From Pseudoxanthomonas sp. SE1 (GTDB lineage Bacteria > Pseudomonadota > Gammaproteobacteria > Xanthomonadales > Xanthomonadaceae), in NCBI RefSeq assembly GCF_029542205.1, contig NZ_CP113783.1, positions 611,001 through 675,000 of the forward strand: a stretch of DNA of 64,000 bases, given 5' to 3'. Shown piece after piece: positions 9,030-17,843 of the stretch; the stretch's first letter is position 1; every line of letters begins with the position of its first letter. The notes beneath the pieces are model-generated. The model made no database searches, was not told the DNA's origin, and saw only the letters and a program-made list of their open reading frames with translations. The position numbers and the translations under genes are program-made.

Positions 9030-9112
9030 GTGATTGATTGGAAACAAGAAATGTCCCGTAGACAGCGGGTGGGCGATGCAGTCGCTTTCCTGGCTGGGAG
9101 GCTGATCTCCGG

Positions 9113-9149
9113 AAACAAAAAAGCCCAGCCGGGAGAGTCGGCTGGGCTT
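9113..9149 (-). terminator. Rho-independent terminator after TonB receptor copy 2
   Basis: An 11-bp stem AAGCCCAGCCG/CGGCTGGGCTT with a 7-nt loop. On the minus strand it is followed by TTTTT, and it lies about 40 bp downstream of the receptor stop. Confidence 0.85.
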
Positions 9150-9190
9150 CGACGGCGCCCCGTTCAACGGGGCACCGCGTACTCACGCGA

Positions 9191-11971
9191 TCAGAACTTG
9201 TAACGCAATCCCAGCAGGTACTGACGCCCGGTCTCGCTGTAGTCCAGCGGAAGCTGGCCGCCTGAGTTGGCCACCCACGACTCCTGCGGTTCGTCGGTCA
9301 GGTTGATGCCTTCCAGGCTCAGTTCCAGCTTGTCGTTGATCTTCCAGCGCACGGAGGCGTCGACCGTGGTGGTCCCCGTCTGTCCATGAACGTCGAAGCC
9401 GGCCTCGGTCGCGGGTACCTGCAGCAGGAAGTCGTCGCGATTGGTCGCCGAAACACGGCCGGAGAAGCGATCGCCTTCGTAATAGAGCGTCGCGTTCCAC
9501 GAGTGCTTCGACAGGCCGGTCAGGTCGGTCTTGAACGAGTTGGCGCCGGTCGAGGTCAGGTACTGGATCTGCGAATCGACGTAGGTGTAGTTCAACTGCA
9601 CGCCGAGATTGCCGAACTTGCCCGGCAGGAAGGTGAAGGGCTGCGTGTAGTTGGCTTCGAAACCGGTCAGTTCGCCGCCCGGGGTGTTGAGCGGAACGCT
9701 GAAGACGAAGTCGTCGTTCACGCCGGCGCCGGTGCCGTCCAGCAGGCTGGCGGGCAGGCCGCTCGACGAGTACGGCTGCACCACGCGGGTGGTCTGGATG
9801 AAGCTCTCGATGTCCTTGTAGAACAGGCCCAGGCCCAGCATCGCGCCTTCATCGAAGTACCACTCGAAACCCAGGTCGACCGTCTTGGCGCGGATCGGAT
9901 CCAGGTTCGGATTGCCGCCGCTGACGGTGCGCGCACCGCCGCTGACGTTGACCGTCACGCCGGGCGTCAGGCTGCCCAGGCCGGGACGCGTCATCACCTT
10001 GGCCGCACCCAGTCGGATCAGGAAGTCCGGCGTGATCTCGGCCACCAGGTTCATCGAGGGCAGGGTGTCGCTGTACTCGCGCGAGACCGTCGTGGCGACC
10101 GGCGTGCCGCTGGCCGTCGCGATGCCCGTCGAGGACTGCTTGGTGCGCACGTAACGCACGCCGAAGTTGCCGGACACCGGAATCGCGCCAAGATCGGCCG
10201 AGAACTCGCCCATCAGGTAGACGCCGCGATCTTCCTCCTCGACGCTGCGCGTGTTTACCGCGCGCTCGTTGAGGGCGAACGGACCGCTGTTGCTGTAGAT
10301 GTCGTAGAAGTCGGCGATACCCTGGTAGTCGGGGATCACCCACGTACCCGGAGATCCGCTCACGCCACTCAGGCTGGCCTGTTCGGTCAGGTCGGTCGGC
10401 ACGATGCGGGTGCCGTCCGTGAACATCGGTACGCCGGTCAGTCCTTCGGTCGAGCGGCGCAGCTCGCGGGTGGAGAAGCTGTAGTCCTTCGCCTGCACGC
10501 CGCCCTTCAGGCGGAAGCCCGGGCTGATGTTCCAGTTGAAATCCAGCTGGGCGACGTCGAAATCATTCTCGACGTACTGCGGGCGGATGCGGATCTCGGC
10601 CAGCGTCCAGCCGGTGGGGTCCGTCGGGCTGATGCCGTAGTCGATTACCGGCTTGTAGGGGTCGCCGCGGTAGTCGTAGCTGTAGTTGTCGACGTTCAGC
10701 TTGTCCATGATGATCGTCGTCTGGATCGGATTCTCATGCTCTGATTTCGACGTGCCGAGCTTGCCGGAGATCTTGAAGTTGTCGGTGAACTCGTGCTCGC
10801 CTTCCAGTCCCAACTGGGTGAAGACCGTGTTCCATTCGTCGTGGCGGCTCTCCGAGCGGATGTCCACGTCATCGAACAGGCCGTAGACCAGTGCGCCATT
10901 CTCCACCGCGCCATCACGCACGATGGTCTGTGGCTTGCCGCCCTGCGAAGCGCCGCGACTGAACGAGATCGCCTCGATGTACTTCTCGTCGCGCACGGCA
11001 TCGATCTTCGAATAGAGCGCATCGAAGGCGAATTGGGTGCGGTCGGTCGGCTTGAACTGGAGCGACGCCGTCACGCCTGTGCGCTTCTGGTCATGTTCCA
11101 TCAGGGTGTAGCGCGGGAAGCGGGGGTGATACGTGTTGGCGGCTAGGGCCGGCGTGTACGGTGATGCCGGGTTGAAGCCGTTGTTGCTGGTGCCACCGGC
11201 CCAGCGTCCACTGCCGCTGCCTTCTTCCAGTGCCTGCCGCTCGGAGTAGGCGACCGACAGCAGCGCGCCGAACTTGCCGTCGGCCCACGTATTGGCGATC
11301 AGGCCGGCCACGCGCGGGTCGGTCGTACTGCCCATGTCGGCATAGCTGGCCTGGCCGCTGGCCACCAGCGTGAAGCCGTCATAGTCGAACGGACGCGCGG
11401 TGCGCAGGTCGACGGTGGCGCCGAGCGAGCCTTCTTCGACATCCGCCTGCGCCGTCTTGCGCACGATCAGCTGCGAGAACAGATCCGAGGCGAACACGTT
11501 GAAGTCGAAACCGCGGCCACGGTTGGAGCCGCCGTTCTGATCGGTGGAGCCGACAGTGGTCAGCGCCTCCATGCCGTTGATGCGCACGCGGGTGAAATCC
11601 GGGCCCAGGCCGCGCACCGAGATGTTGCGGCCTTCGCCGGCATCGCGGGTGATGACCACGCCCGGGATGCGCTGCAGGGATTCGGCCAGGTTGAGATCGG
11701 GGAACTTGCCGATGTCCTCGGCGACGATCGCGTCGACCACGCCGGCTTCGCCGCGCTTGATGTCGAGCGCCTTTTCGACGCTGGCGCGGTAGCCGGTGAC
11801 GCTGACGGTATCCAGAGTGGAAACATCAGCCTGGGCCGGGGCGGCTTCACTCGATTCGGTGGATTGCGCTGCTTCCTGGGCATGTGCGGCTGCGCTCATC
11901 TGCAGCGCCAGGCCGATCGAGACAGCAAGCAAGGTAACCGGTGTCTTCCGGCGGTGATGACTGACTGGCAT
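9191..11971 (-). CDS. TonB-dependent receptor, Xanthomonas/Caulobacter subfamily (copy 2)
   Basis: This 926-residue receptor starts at ATG 11971 behind GAGGAGGGGAG. A signal peptide ends near SAAAHAQE. The TonB-box/plug start LDTVSVTGYRASVEKALDIKR is followed by the same subfamily signature as copy 1: IPGVVITRDAGEGRNISVRG, TRVRINGMEAL, RGFDFNVFASDLFSQL, EEGSLGATVDLRTARPFDYDG. The barrel ends YLLGLRYKF. It is clearly homologous to the 5968-8883 receptor along its whole length, suggesting a tandem duplication that kept the promoter block. It imports a ligand across the outer membrane using TonB/ExbBD energy. kdgK is divergent and shares the 241-bp intergenic region. Pectin or xylan oligomers are likely ligands by context. 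Confidence 0.9.
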   Translation of the reverse strand: MPVSHHRRKTPVTLLAVSIGLALQMSAAAHAQEAAQSTESSEAAPAQADVSTLDTVSVTGYRASVEKALDIKRGEAGVVDAIVAEDIGKFPDLNLAESLQRIPGVVITRDAGEGRNISVRGLGPDFTRVRINGMEALTTVGSTDQNGGSNRGRGFDFNVFASDLFSQLIVRKTAQADVEEGSLGATVDLRTARPFDYDGFTLVASGQASYADMGSTTDPRVAGLIANTWADGKFGALLSVAYSERQALEEGSGSGRWAGGTSNNGFNPASPYTPALAANTYHPRFPRYTLMEHDQKRTGVTASLQFKPTDRTQFAFDALYSKIDAVRDEKYIEAISFSRGASQGGKPQTIVRDGAVENGALVYGLFDDVDIRSESRHDEWNTVFTQLGLEGEHEFTDNFKISGKLGTSKSEHENPIQTTIIMDKLNVDNYSYDYRGDPYKPVIDYGISPTDPTGWTLAEIRIRPQYVENDFDVAQLDFNWNISPGFRLKGGVQAKDYSFSTRELRRSTEGLTGVPMFTDGTRIVPTDLTEQASLSGVSGSPGTWVIPDYQGIADFYDIYSNSGPFALNERAVNTRSVEEEDRGVYLMGEFSADLGAIPVSGNFGVRYVRTKQSSTGIATASGTPVATTVSREYSDTLPSMNLVAEITPDFLIRLGAAKVMTRPGLGSLTPGVTVNVSGGARTVSGGNPNLDPIRAKTVDLGFEWYFDEGAMLGLGLFYKDIESFIQTTRVVQPYSSSGLPASLLDGTGAGVNDDFVFSVPLNTPGGELTGFEANYTQPFTFLPGKFGNLGVQLNYTYVDSQIQYLTSTGANSFKTDLTGLSKHSWNATLYYEGDRFSGRVSATNRDDFLLQVPATEAGFDVHGQTGTTTVDASVRWKINDKLELSLEGINLTDEPQESWVANSGGQLPLDYSETGRQYLLGLRYKF

Positions 11972-12067
11972 GTTCTCCCCTCCTCAAGGGACCATGGCCG
12001 CGTGTAGCGACTGTTTTGATCGAAAATAAAGCGGTTTATTCCCTTACAGATCCTGCCAGCTGGTAAA

Positions 12068-12119
12068 ATGACACCGCTGGTCAAAACGAACGCTAACAGA
12101 GTGTGCGCTGCAACAACAA
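12068..12119 (-). promoter_or_regulatory. Conserved control block between TonB receptor copy 2 and kdgK
   Basis: Second copy of the block at 8981-9029: TGACACCGCTGGTCA (12069-12083) and CGCTAACAGAGTGTGCG (12091-12107), then CAACAA. The copies differ mainly by a 3-bp length change between the two conserved parts. Here it may also control the divergent kdgK (start 12213). Further toward the receptor is an AT-rich inverted repeat AATAAA-GCGG-TTTATT (12025-12040). Confidence 0.55.
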
Positions 12120-12212
12120 CTGGCGACCGACCCGGATTATCTTGTCCCGAGGACAAGCCGGAACAGGCTGTCGATGAGGTGGCGCGTGTCGTCGCAACGG
12201 GAGGAAAGGGTG

Positions 12213-13229
12213 ATGGGGAAGATCGTCTGTTTCGGAGAACTGTTGTTGCGGCTGGGTGCGCCGGGTCGGCAGGTGTTGCTGCAATCGCCCGTCCTCGACG
12301 TGCATGTCGGTGGCGCGGAGGCGAACGTGGCCGTGTCGCTGGCGAGGTTCGGCCATGATGCAGGGATGGTGGGGCTGGTCGCCGACAACGCGCTTGGCGA
12401 GGCGGCACTGGGCGAGCTGCGCAGGCATCGCGTGGATACCTCGGCCGTGCAGCAGGCGCCGGGCCGGATGGGCCTGTACTTCCTCACGTCCGGCGCCATC
12501 CATCGGCCGAGCGAGGTGCTCTATGACCGTGCCGATTCTGCGTTCGCGCGCGCCGGCGGCGGTCTGCATGATTGGGCTGCATTGCTCGATGGTGCGGACT
12601 GGCTGCATGTGTCGGGCGTGACGCCGGCCCTCGGCCAGCAGGCCGCCGATGGCGTCCTTGATGCAGTGAAGGCGGCGCGCGCGACGGGCGTGAAGGTCTC
12701 GTTCGATGGCAACTTCAGGCCGAAGCTGTGGGAAGCGTGGGGCGGTGATGCGCCGACGATCCTGCGTGGCCTGATGGCCGAGGCGGACATCCTGTTCGCC
12801 AGCCACCGCGACCTGCAGGTCGTGCTGGGCCTGGATTTCCCGCAGGCGACGCCGCAGGAACGTTTCGCGGCGGGCGCCGCCGCCGCGTTCAAGGCGTTTC
12901 CTCATCTGCGCCAGATGGCCGCGACGGTCCGGGTGCAGCGCAGCGTCGACCATCACGCGTTGTCGGCCATCACCGCGTTGCGCGATGGCGCGCTGCATGT
13001 CACCCCGGCCTATGAGGTCTCGCCCATCGTCGATCGCATCGGGACCGGCGACGCATTCGCTGCCGGCGTGCTGCATGGTGGCCTGGCCGGCATGGCAAGC
13101 GCCGACGCGCTGCATTTCGGTGTGGCGGCGGCCTGCCTGAAGCATTCGCTGCCGGGCGACTTCAATCTTGTGGGCGCCGCCGACGTGCAGGCGTTCCTTG
13201 GCGAGAACAGCCTGGACGTGAAGCGCTGA
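12213..13229 (+). CDS. kdgK: 2-keto-3-deoxygluconate kinase (PfkB family)
   Basis: This 338-residue protein starts at ATG 12213 behind GGGAGGAAAGG. It opens with MGKIVCFGELLLRLGAPG and has the VHVGGAEANVAVSLARFG sugar-binding motif of KDG kinases, a VSFDGNFRPKLW segment typical of KdgK, and the C-terminal PfkB anion-hole motif DRIGTGDAFAAGVLHG with its catalytic aspartate. KdgK phosphorylates 2-keto-3-deoxygluconate to KDPG in the cytoplasm, which then enters the Entner-Doudoroff aldolase step. This is the common end of pectin and uronate breakdown and fits the pectate lyases and TRAP transporter on its left. The gene is divergent from TonB receptor copy 2 and probably co-regulated with it. 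Confidence 0.9.
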   Translation: MGKIVCFGELLLRLGAPGRQVLLQSPVLDVHVGGAEANVAVSLARFGHDAGMVGLVADNALGEAALGELRRHRVDTSAVQQAPGRMGLYFLTSGAIHRPSEVLYDRADSAFARAGGGLHDWAALLDGADWLHVSGVTPALGQQAADGVLDAVKAARATGVKVSFDGNFRPKLWEAWGGDAPTILRGLMAEADILFASHRDLQVVLGLDFPQATPQERFAAGAAAAFKAFPHLRQMAATVRVQRSVDHHALSAITALRDGALHVTPAYEVSPIVDRIGTGDAFAAGVLHGGLAGMASADALHFGVAAACLKHSLPGDFNLVGAADVQAFLGENSLDVKR

Positions 13230-13245
13230 GTGTCCGGCAGCATCA

Positions 13246-13270
13246 GGGAATGTTGCGTTGCGACATTCCC
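13246..13270 (+). terminator. Hairpin after kdgK
   Basis: A perfect 8-bp stem GGGAATGT/ACATTCCC with a 9-nt loop begins 17 bp after the kdgK stop. No T run follows, so it may be a terminator without a U-tract, an RNA stabiliser or a protein site. Confidence 0.35.
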
Positions 13271-13362
13271 GGACGCAGGAAAAACTATCGTTTGAAGATG
13301 CCGGCGCGGGGTTTGCCCCCCGCCTGTTTGCCGCAGACTGCGCGCCATGATGAGCGCCGTCC

Positions 13363-14214
13363 ATGCGTAGCAAACTGTTCGTCCCCGGAAGCCGCCCCGC
13401 CTTGTTCGCCAAGGCGCTGGCCAGTGATGCCGACATGCTGTCGCTCGACCTCGAGGACGCAGTGGCCGAGGCCGACAAGCAGGCAGCGCGCGCGCAGGTG
13501 GTGGCGCTGCTCCGCGATGCGCCGCATCGCGCTGCGGGCAAGCAGGTGGTCGTCCGCGTGAATGCGTGGAGCACCGCAGCGTGGGAAGCCGATCTGCGCG
13601 CGATCCTCCCGCTGGATATCGACCTGCTCAATCTTCCGAAAATCGAATCGGCGGAACAGCTCAGGCAGGCCGTGGCCGAGATCGAAGCGATCGAGGTGCG
13701 CCTGCCTTCGCGCAGGGCGGTCGGGTTGCTGGTCAACATCGAGACGCCGCGAGCGCTGCGGCATGCGGTGGCCATCGCGAAAGCGCATCCCCGCGTGCGC
13801 GGTCTGCAACTGGGGCTGGGCGACCTGTTCGAGCCCCATGGCATCCGCCGCGATGATCTGCGCAACGTGCACACGACCCAGTACGCATTGCGCCTCGCGG
13901 CGGCGGAGGCGGGTGTATTCGCCTATGACGCGGCCTTTCCGGGGCTGGACGACGAGGCGGGCTTCCGGGCCGAAGCGGAGAGCGCACGTGCGCTCGGCTA
14001 TCTGGGCAAGAGCTGCGTGCATCCGCGCCAGGTGGCGTGGGCCAATGCCGTGTTCGCGCCGTCCGAAGGCGAAATCGAAGCAGCCCGACGCACGGTCGAT
14101 GCTGCGGAGCATGCAGGCGAAGGCGCCTTCGCGGTAGACGGGCGCATGGTCGATGCGCCGTTCCTGGCGCGCGCACGCGCGGTCCTGGCCATGGCAGAAC
14201 GGGGGCGGGCGTGA
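13363..14214 (+). CDS. CitE-like CoA ester lyase (HpcH/HpaI aldolase superfamily)
   Basis: This 283-residue protein starts MRSKLFVPGSRPALFAKAL, typical of CitE-like lyases. The family's Mg2+ and substrate residues are visible: SLDLEDAVAEADK (E-D), VVVRVNAW (Arg), LVNIETPRAL (Glu) and LGLGDLFEPHGI (Asp). The C-terminal KSCVHPRQVAWAN is also family-typical. Such enzymes cleave or condense 3-hydroxyacyl-CoA esters (citramalyl-, malyl- or related CoA) in the cytoplasm; the exact substrate is not determinable. The GTG of the following symporter overlaps its stop (GTGA), so the two are translationally coupled. A CaiB-type CoA-transferase 12 kb downstream could supply a CoA ester substrate, though that link is speculative. 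Confidence 0.82.
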   Translation: MRSKLFVPGSRPALFAKALASDADMLSLDLEDAVAEADKQAARAQVVALLRDAPHRAAGKQVVVRVNAWSTAAWEADLRAILPLDIDLLNLPKIESAEQLRQAVAEIEAIEVRLPSRRAVGLLVNIETPRALRHAVAIAKAHPRVRGLQLGLGDLFEPHGIRRDDLRNVHTTQYALRLAAAEAGVFAYDAAFPGLDDEAGFRAEAESARALGYLGKSCVHPRQVAWANAVFAPSEGEIEAARRTVDAAEHAGEGAFAVDGRMVDAPFLARARAVLAMAERGRA

Positions 14215-16658
14215 CGCACGCGGCGGGCACCGGTGCCGGCGTGGCGGCGCTGGTGCGTCGCATGGGCAGGCTGATGGCGCTGTTGCCGCTCTTCATGCTC
14301 GGCACCGCGTTGTTGCCGGCGCACGCGGAAAGCCTTGCCGGCGTGAGCCAGTCTTCCGTGCCGGCACCGCCAGCCGAGGTACGCGCGCTGCATACGGTGG
14401 GGCCGCACCTTGTGGCCTTCTCGGATGCCGGGGCGTGGTACTGGATATCCGCCGAGAAGCAGTGGCGCGCCGTGGCGCTACCGCCGGATGCCGACGCCGC
14501 TGGCTGGCAGAACGCGGCCATCGGGCGGCTCTACCAGGTACGCCCATCCTCGGGTGAATCCGCCGTGCGCGTGGTCGCGGAAGCGACCTTCGCGGACGGG
14601 CGGCTCGCATTGCGTGATCTGCCGCAGTTCCCGCTTCCGCTGGCAAGGCTGCGCCTGGCGGAAGGCGCTGGCGTGCTGCATGTCGTGGGGCAGGACGAAC
14701 TGGGCGTCAATCACGTGTTCCGGCGAAGGCTGGACGCTGCAGCGGGAACGGCCTGGCAATCCATACCGGCCTGGGGTGGCGACGGTGCCGCGGACACGCT
14801 GGTCGCGCAGCGCGGTGAACTGGTCGTCACCATTGCTGCCGAGAGCGGCGACGCCTTGTGGCGCTGGTCCGTGGACCACGGGTGGCAGGCATTGCCGCCG
14901 GTGCCGGGCAGGGTACTGACGGCAGACGGCGCGCGCGCGGTAGGCCAGGCGCACGTGCTGTACCTGCTGAAGGCCGATGCGGCCGGTGCACGGGCGCCAC
15001 GCCTTGCGACCTTCCACACGGTCACGCGCGCGTGGGCGGACCTGCCTGCGCCGACCGGCACGATGCCTGCGCCGGTCACCGCGTGGGGTGACGGCTTTGC
15101 CGGTGCCGACGCATCGCTTGGCGCGATCCGGATGGTGGAAGTCTCTGCGCGCAGCCATCTGCTGACGTGGCTGGACTGGCTGGTGATCGTGGTCTACCTG
15201 GCGGCGATGGTCGGCATCGGCATGTACTTCTACCTGCAGGAGAAACGTGCTTCCACCGCGGACTTCTTCGTGGGTGGGCGCAGCATTCCGTTCTGGGCGG
15301 CGGGCGTGAGCCTGTACGCCACCAACACCAGTTCGATCAGCTTCATCGCCATTCCGGCCAAGGCATTCGAGACGAACTGGCAGTACCTCACCAACAACCT
15401 GATCGCGGTGCTCGGCCTGATGTTCGTCGCGGTCTGGATCGTGCCGCTGCTGCGCCGGCTGGACCTGATGTCGGTGTTCTCCTATCTGGAGAAGCGGTTC
15501 CACCCGGCCATCCGCATGCTGGCCAGCGCGCTCTGCATCGCCATGCAGATCGGCAGCCGCATGAGCGTGATCCTGTTCCTGCCCGCGCTGGCCATCGCGA
15601 CCATCACCGGCGTGGACGTGGTGTGGAGCATCCTGATCATGGGGGTGTTCACCATCCTGTACACCACGCTGGGCGGCATGAAGGCGGTCATCTGGACCGA
15701 CTTCGTGCAGGTCTTCGTGATGTTCGGCGGCGCGATCTTCGCCATCGGGTTCATCATCTACCACCTCAATGGAGGCGTGCCGGAGCTCGTGCAGGTCGCC
15801 ATGGCGGAAGACAAGACACGCCTGTTCGATTTCAGCTTCGACCTCACCAAGGCCACGGTCTGGGGCTTCATCTTCCTGGTCCTGTTCGACGTGGTGCTGA
15901 CCTTCCCGAAGGACCAGGTGCTGATGCAGCGCGTGCTGTCCACCAAGTCGGACAAGGAAGCGGGGCGTTCCATCTGGACCTTTGCGGCGATCATGGTGCC
16001 CGGTGGATTCTTCTTCTACGCCATCGGCACGGCGCTGTACGTGTACTACCAGTCGCACCCGGAGCGGATGAATCCGCTGCTCCCCCTCGACGCCACCTTC
16101 CCCCTGTTCATCGCCGCCGAGCTTCCGATGGGCGTGACCGGCCTGATCATCGCCGGCATCTTCGCCGCCGCGATGTCCACGCTGTCCAGCATCATCAACA
16201 GCGTCTCCACCCTGGCATCGGTCGACTTCTACGAGAAATTGGCCAGGAACCCCACGCCGAAGAAGAGCGTGCTGTTCGCGGAAATCATGGGCGTACTGGT
16301 CGGCCTGCTCGGCATCGGCATCGCGCTGCTGCTGTCGCGCTACGACATCCATTCCCTGTTCGACGTGTCGATCGAACTGGCGGGCCTGCTGGGCGGTGGC
16401 TTCGCGGGTGCCTACACGCTGGGCATGTTCACCCGGCGCGCCAATGCGCAGGGCGTGGCGATCGGCATCGCCGGCGCCATCGTGCTGACGCTGCTGATCT
16501 GGTCGATGGACCTGGTGCATCCCTACTTCTACCTCGGCATTTCGATCCTGCTCTGCATCGTCATCGGCTATGCCGCCAGCTGGCTGTTCCCCCCACCGGC
16601 GCAGTCGCTGAGCGGGCTGACCATCCACCGCCAGGATGCGGTGGGCGCGACGCGCTGA
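14211..16658 (+). CDS. Sodium/solute symporter (SSS family) with N-terminal propeller-like extracytoplasmic domain
   Basis: This 815-residue protein is read from GTG 14211, which overlaps the upstream stop; ATG 14262 is an alternative. A first hydrophobic segment (MALLPLFMLGTALLPAHA) looks like a signal. Residues about 40-310 form a repeated, beta-rich Kelch-like region with W and GA spacing (AWYWISAEKQWRAVALPP, ALWRWSVDHGWQALPPVPG). From about 320 on comes a standard SSS permease with 13 or so helices: STADFFVGGRSIPFWAAGVSLYATNTSSISFIAIP, LGGMKAVIWTDFVQ, FAAAMSTLSSIINSVSTLASVDFYEK. The family couples Na+ to uptake of sugars, acids or sialic acid. A sialate-epimerase-like propeller fused to an SSS permease has been seen in other bacteria. 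The ligand is not predictable here. Confidence 0.87.
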   Translation: MTHAAGTGAGVAALVRRMGRLMALLPLFMLGTALLPAHAESLAGVSQSSVPAPPAEVRALHTVGPHLVAFSDAGAWYWISAEKQWRAVALPPDADAAGWQNAAIGRLYQVRPSSGESAVRVVAEATFADGRLALRDLPQFPLPLARLRLAEGAGVLHVVGQDELGVNHVFRRRLDAAAGTAWQSIPAWGGDGAADTLVAQRGELVVTIAAESGDALWRWSVDHGWQALPPVPGRVLTADGARAVGQAHVLYLLKADAAGARAPRLATFHTVTRAWADLPAPTGTMPAPVTAWGDGFAGADASLGAIRMVEVSARSHLLTWLDWLVIVVYLAAMVGIGMYFYLQEKRASTADFFVGGRSIPFWAAGVSLYATNTSSISFIAIPAKAFETNWQYLTNNLIAVLGLMFVAVWIVPLLRRLDLMSVFSYLEKRFHPAIRMLASALCIAMQIGSRMSVILFLPALAIATITGVDVVWSILIMGVFTILYTTLGGMKAVIWTDFVQVFVMFGGAIFAIGFIIYHLNGGVPELVQVAMAEDKTRLFDFSFDLTKATVWGFIFLVLFDVVLTFPKDQVLMQRVLSTKSDKEAGRSIWTFAAIMVPGGFFFYAIGTALYVYYQSHPERMNPLLPLDATFPLFIAAELPMGVTGLIIAGIFAAAMSTLSSIINSVSTLASVDFYEKLARNPTPKKSVLFAEIMGVLVGLLGIGIALLLSRYDIHSLFDVSIELAGLLGGGFAGAYTLGMFTRRANAQGVAIGIAGAIVLTLLIWSMDLVHPYFYLGISILLCIVIGYAASWLFPPPAQSLSGLTIHRQDAVGATR

Positions 16659-16664
16659 TGGCGC

Positions 16665-16682
16665 ATGGGCCATATGTCCCAT
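16665..16682. promoter_or_regulatory. 18-bp near-perfect palindrome upstream of the LysR gene
   Basis: ATGGGCCATATGTCCCAT matches its own reverse complement at 16 of 18 positions (only the pair at positions 6 and 13 fails). It starts 7 bp after the symporter stop and ends 49 bp before the LysR start, where an autoregulatory operator would lie. Function is inferred from symmetry and place. Confidence 0.45.
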
Positions 16683-16731
16683 CGTCGCGTGGCCTGCCCT
16701 CGTGTAGCCTGAGGGCGACAAGGGGAGGCGC

Positions 16732-17607
16732 GTGGATACCCAGTTCCTGAATACGTTCGTGGTGGTGGCCGACCGCGGTTCGATGGCCGCGGCCGCGCGC
16801 GTGCTCAACATCACGCCGGCGGCCGTGGCGCAGCAGATCCGCACCCTCGAACGCGAACTCGGTGCGCCGCTCATCGCGCGTGCCGGCCGCACCGTCAGCC
16901 TGACCGAAGAGGGGTCGCGCATCCTGCAGCGCGCGCGCGACCTGCTGCGTGACGTGGCCGACATGCGCAGCGTCGCCAACGACAGCGAAGTCTCCGGCGA
17001 ACTGCGCCTGGGCGCGTGCCCCACGGCGCTCGCCGGCATGTTGCCGGACATCCTGGCGCGGATGGTCGACAAGTTCCCGCAGATCAACGTCTACATCCGT
17101 CCGGGCTATTCGGCCGAGCTGTACCGCGCGGTGGAAACCGGCGAACTCGATGCGGCGCTGGTATTGCAGGCGCCGTACAACCTGCCCAAGACCTGTGATT
17201 GGCAACTTCTGCGCGAAGAGCCGCTGGTGATGATCGCGCCGGCGCGCATGACGGGCCGGGACCCGCACGACCTGCTGCGCGAGGAGCCGTTGATCCGGTA
17301 CGACCGGAATCAATGGGGCGGACGGGTCGCAGACGACTACCTGCGCCGCGCCGGCATCGTGCCGCGCGAGCGCTTCGAACTGAACGGCCTGAACGCCATC
17401 GCCGTGATGGTGGACCGCGGCCTGGGTGTATCGCTGGTGCCGGACTGGGCGCGTCCGTGGCCGGAGGGCCTGGATCTGGTCCGCATCCCGCTGCCGCTGG
17501 CGAGTGAACCCCGGCGGATCGGCATGGTGTGGTCGCGTTCCACGGTGCGCATCCGCCTGGTCACCGTGCTGCTGCAGGAGAGCCGCGTCGCCACCGGGCA
17601 GGCCTGA
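16732..17607 (+). CDS. LysR-family transcriptional regulator
   Basis: This 291-residue protein starts at GTG 16732 behind AGGGGAGG. The N-terminal winged helix-turn-helix is clear: FLNTFVVVADRGSMAAAARVLNITPAAVAQQIRTLERELG, then LIARAGRTVSLTEEG. The LysR substrate domain begins near residue 90 (SGELRLGACPTALAGMLPDIL) and ends with a typical GLGVSLVPDW segment. It sits between the symporter and the operon headed by the third TonB receptor, all on the plus strand. It is therefore a good candidate for controlling either or both in response to a pathway intermediate. Two symmetrical sites flank it (16665-16682 and 17621-17638). Confidence 0.92.
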   Translation: MDTQFLNTFVVVADRGSMAAAARVLNITPAAVAQQIRTLERELGAPLIARAGRTVSLTEEGSRILQRARDLLRDVADMRSVANDSEVSGELRLGACPTALAGMLPDILARMVDKFPQINVYIRPGYSAELYRAVETGELDAALVLQAPYNLPKTCDWQLLREEPLVMIAPARMTGRDPHDLLREEPLIRYDRNQWGGRVADDYLRRAGIVPRERFELNGLNAIAVMVDRGLGVSLVPDWARPWPEGLDLVRIPLPLASEPRRIGMVWSRSTVRIRLVTVLLQESRVATGQA

Positions 17608-17620
17608 TCGCCGCGCGATG

Positions 17621-17638
17621 TTGCAGTGCACGCTACAA
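17621..17638 (+). promoter_or_regulatory. Imperfect inverted repeat upstream of the third TonB receptor operon
   Basis: TTGCAG-N6-CTACAA (arms match at 5 of 6 positions) begins 14 bp after the LysR stop. The left arm could double as a -35 element with TAGCCT about 16 bp away. A LysR site is plausible; the canonical T-N11-A spacing is not met. Confidence 0.3.
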
Positions 17639-17843
17639 AAACTAGCCTGTGAACATATCCGCGGGCGATTCTTCCGTGACGGCCGTCCACCTAGGCTTTG
17701 AGCATCGTCGGGTTCAAGCGTCTGGGAGGAACGCTGGGCACGCCGGCCGTCCCTGGCGGCCTTTCTTGCACGCACATCCCTGTCACGGAACGGTCGCCTG
17801 CTGTGCCGCCGTGCCGTCCACCGAAGCATTCCGAGAACTGACC

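Larger units (their letters stand above)
8884..9190. other. 307-bp gap between the two paralogous TonB receptors
   Basis: It contains no gene. It holds the conserved upstream block of receptor copy 1 (8981-9029), a roughly 80-bp stretch with no recognisable element, and the terminator of receptor copy 2 (9113-9149). Confidence 0.7.

Noticed and set aside
11935..11955. GGTAACCGGTGTC near the receptor start, similar to the 4301-4318 operator
   Set aside because: The same bases encode the conserved K-T-P-V-T signal-peptide segment in both receptors, so coding constraint explains the likeness; a dual role cannot be excluded.
14478..17087. An 869-codon minus-strand open frame opposite the symporter and LysR genes
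   Set aside because: Antisense composition artefact; the plus-strand genes have clear family motifs.
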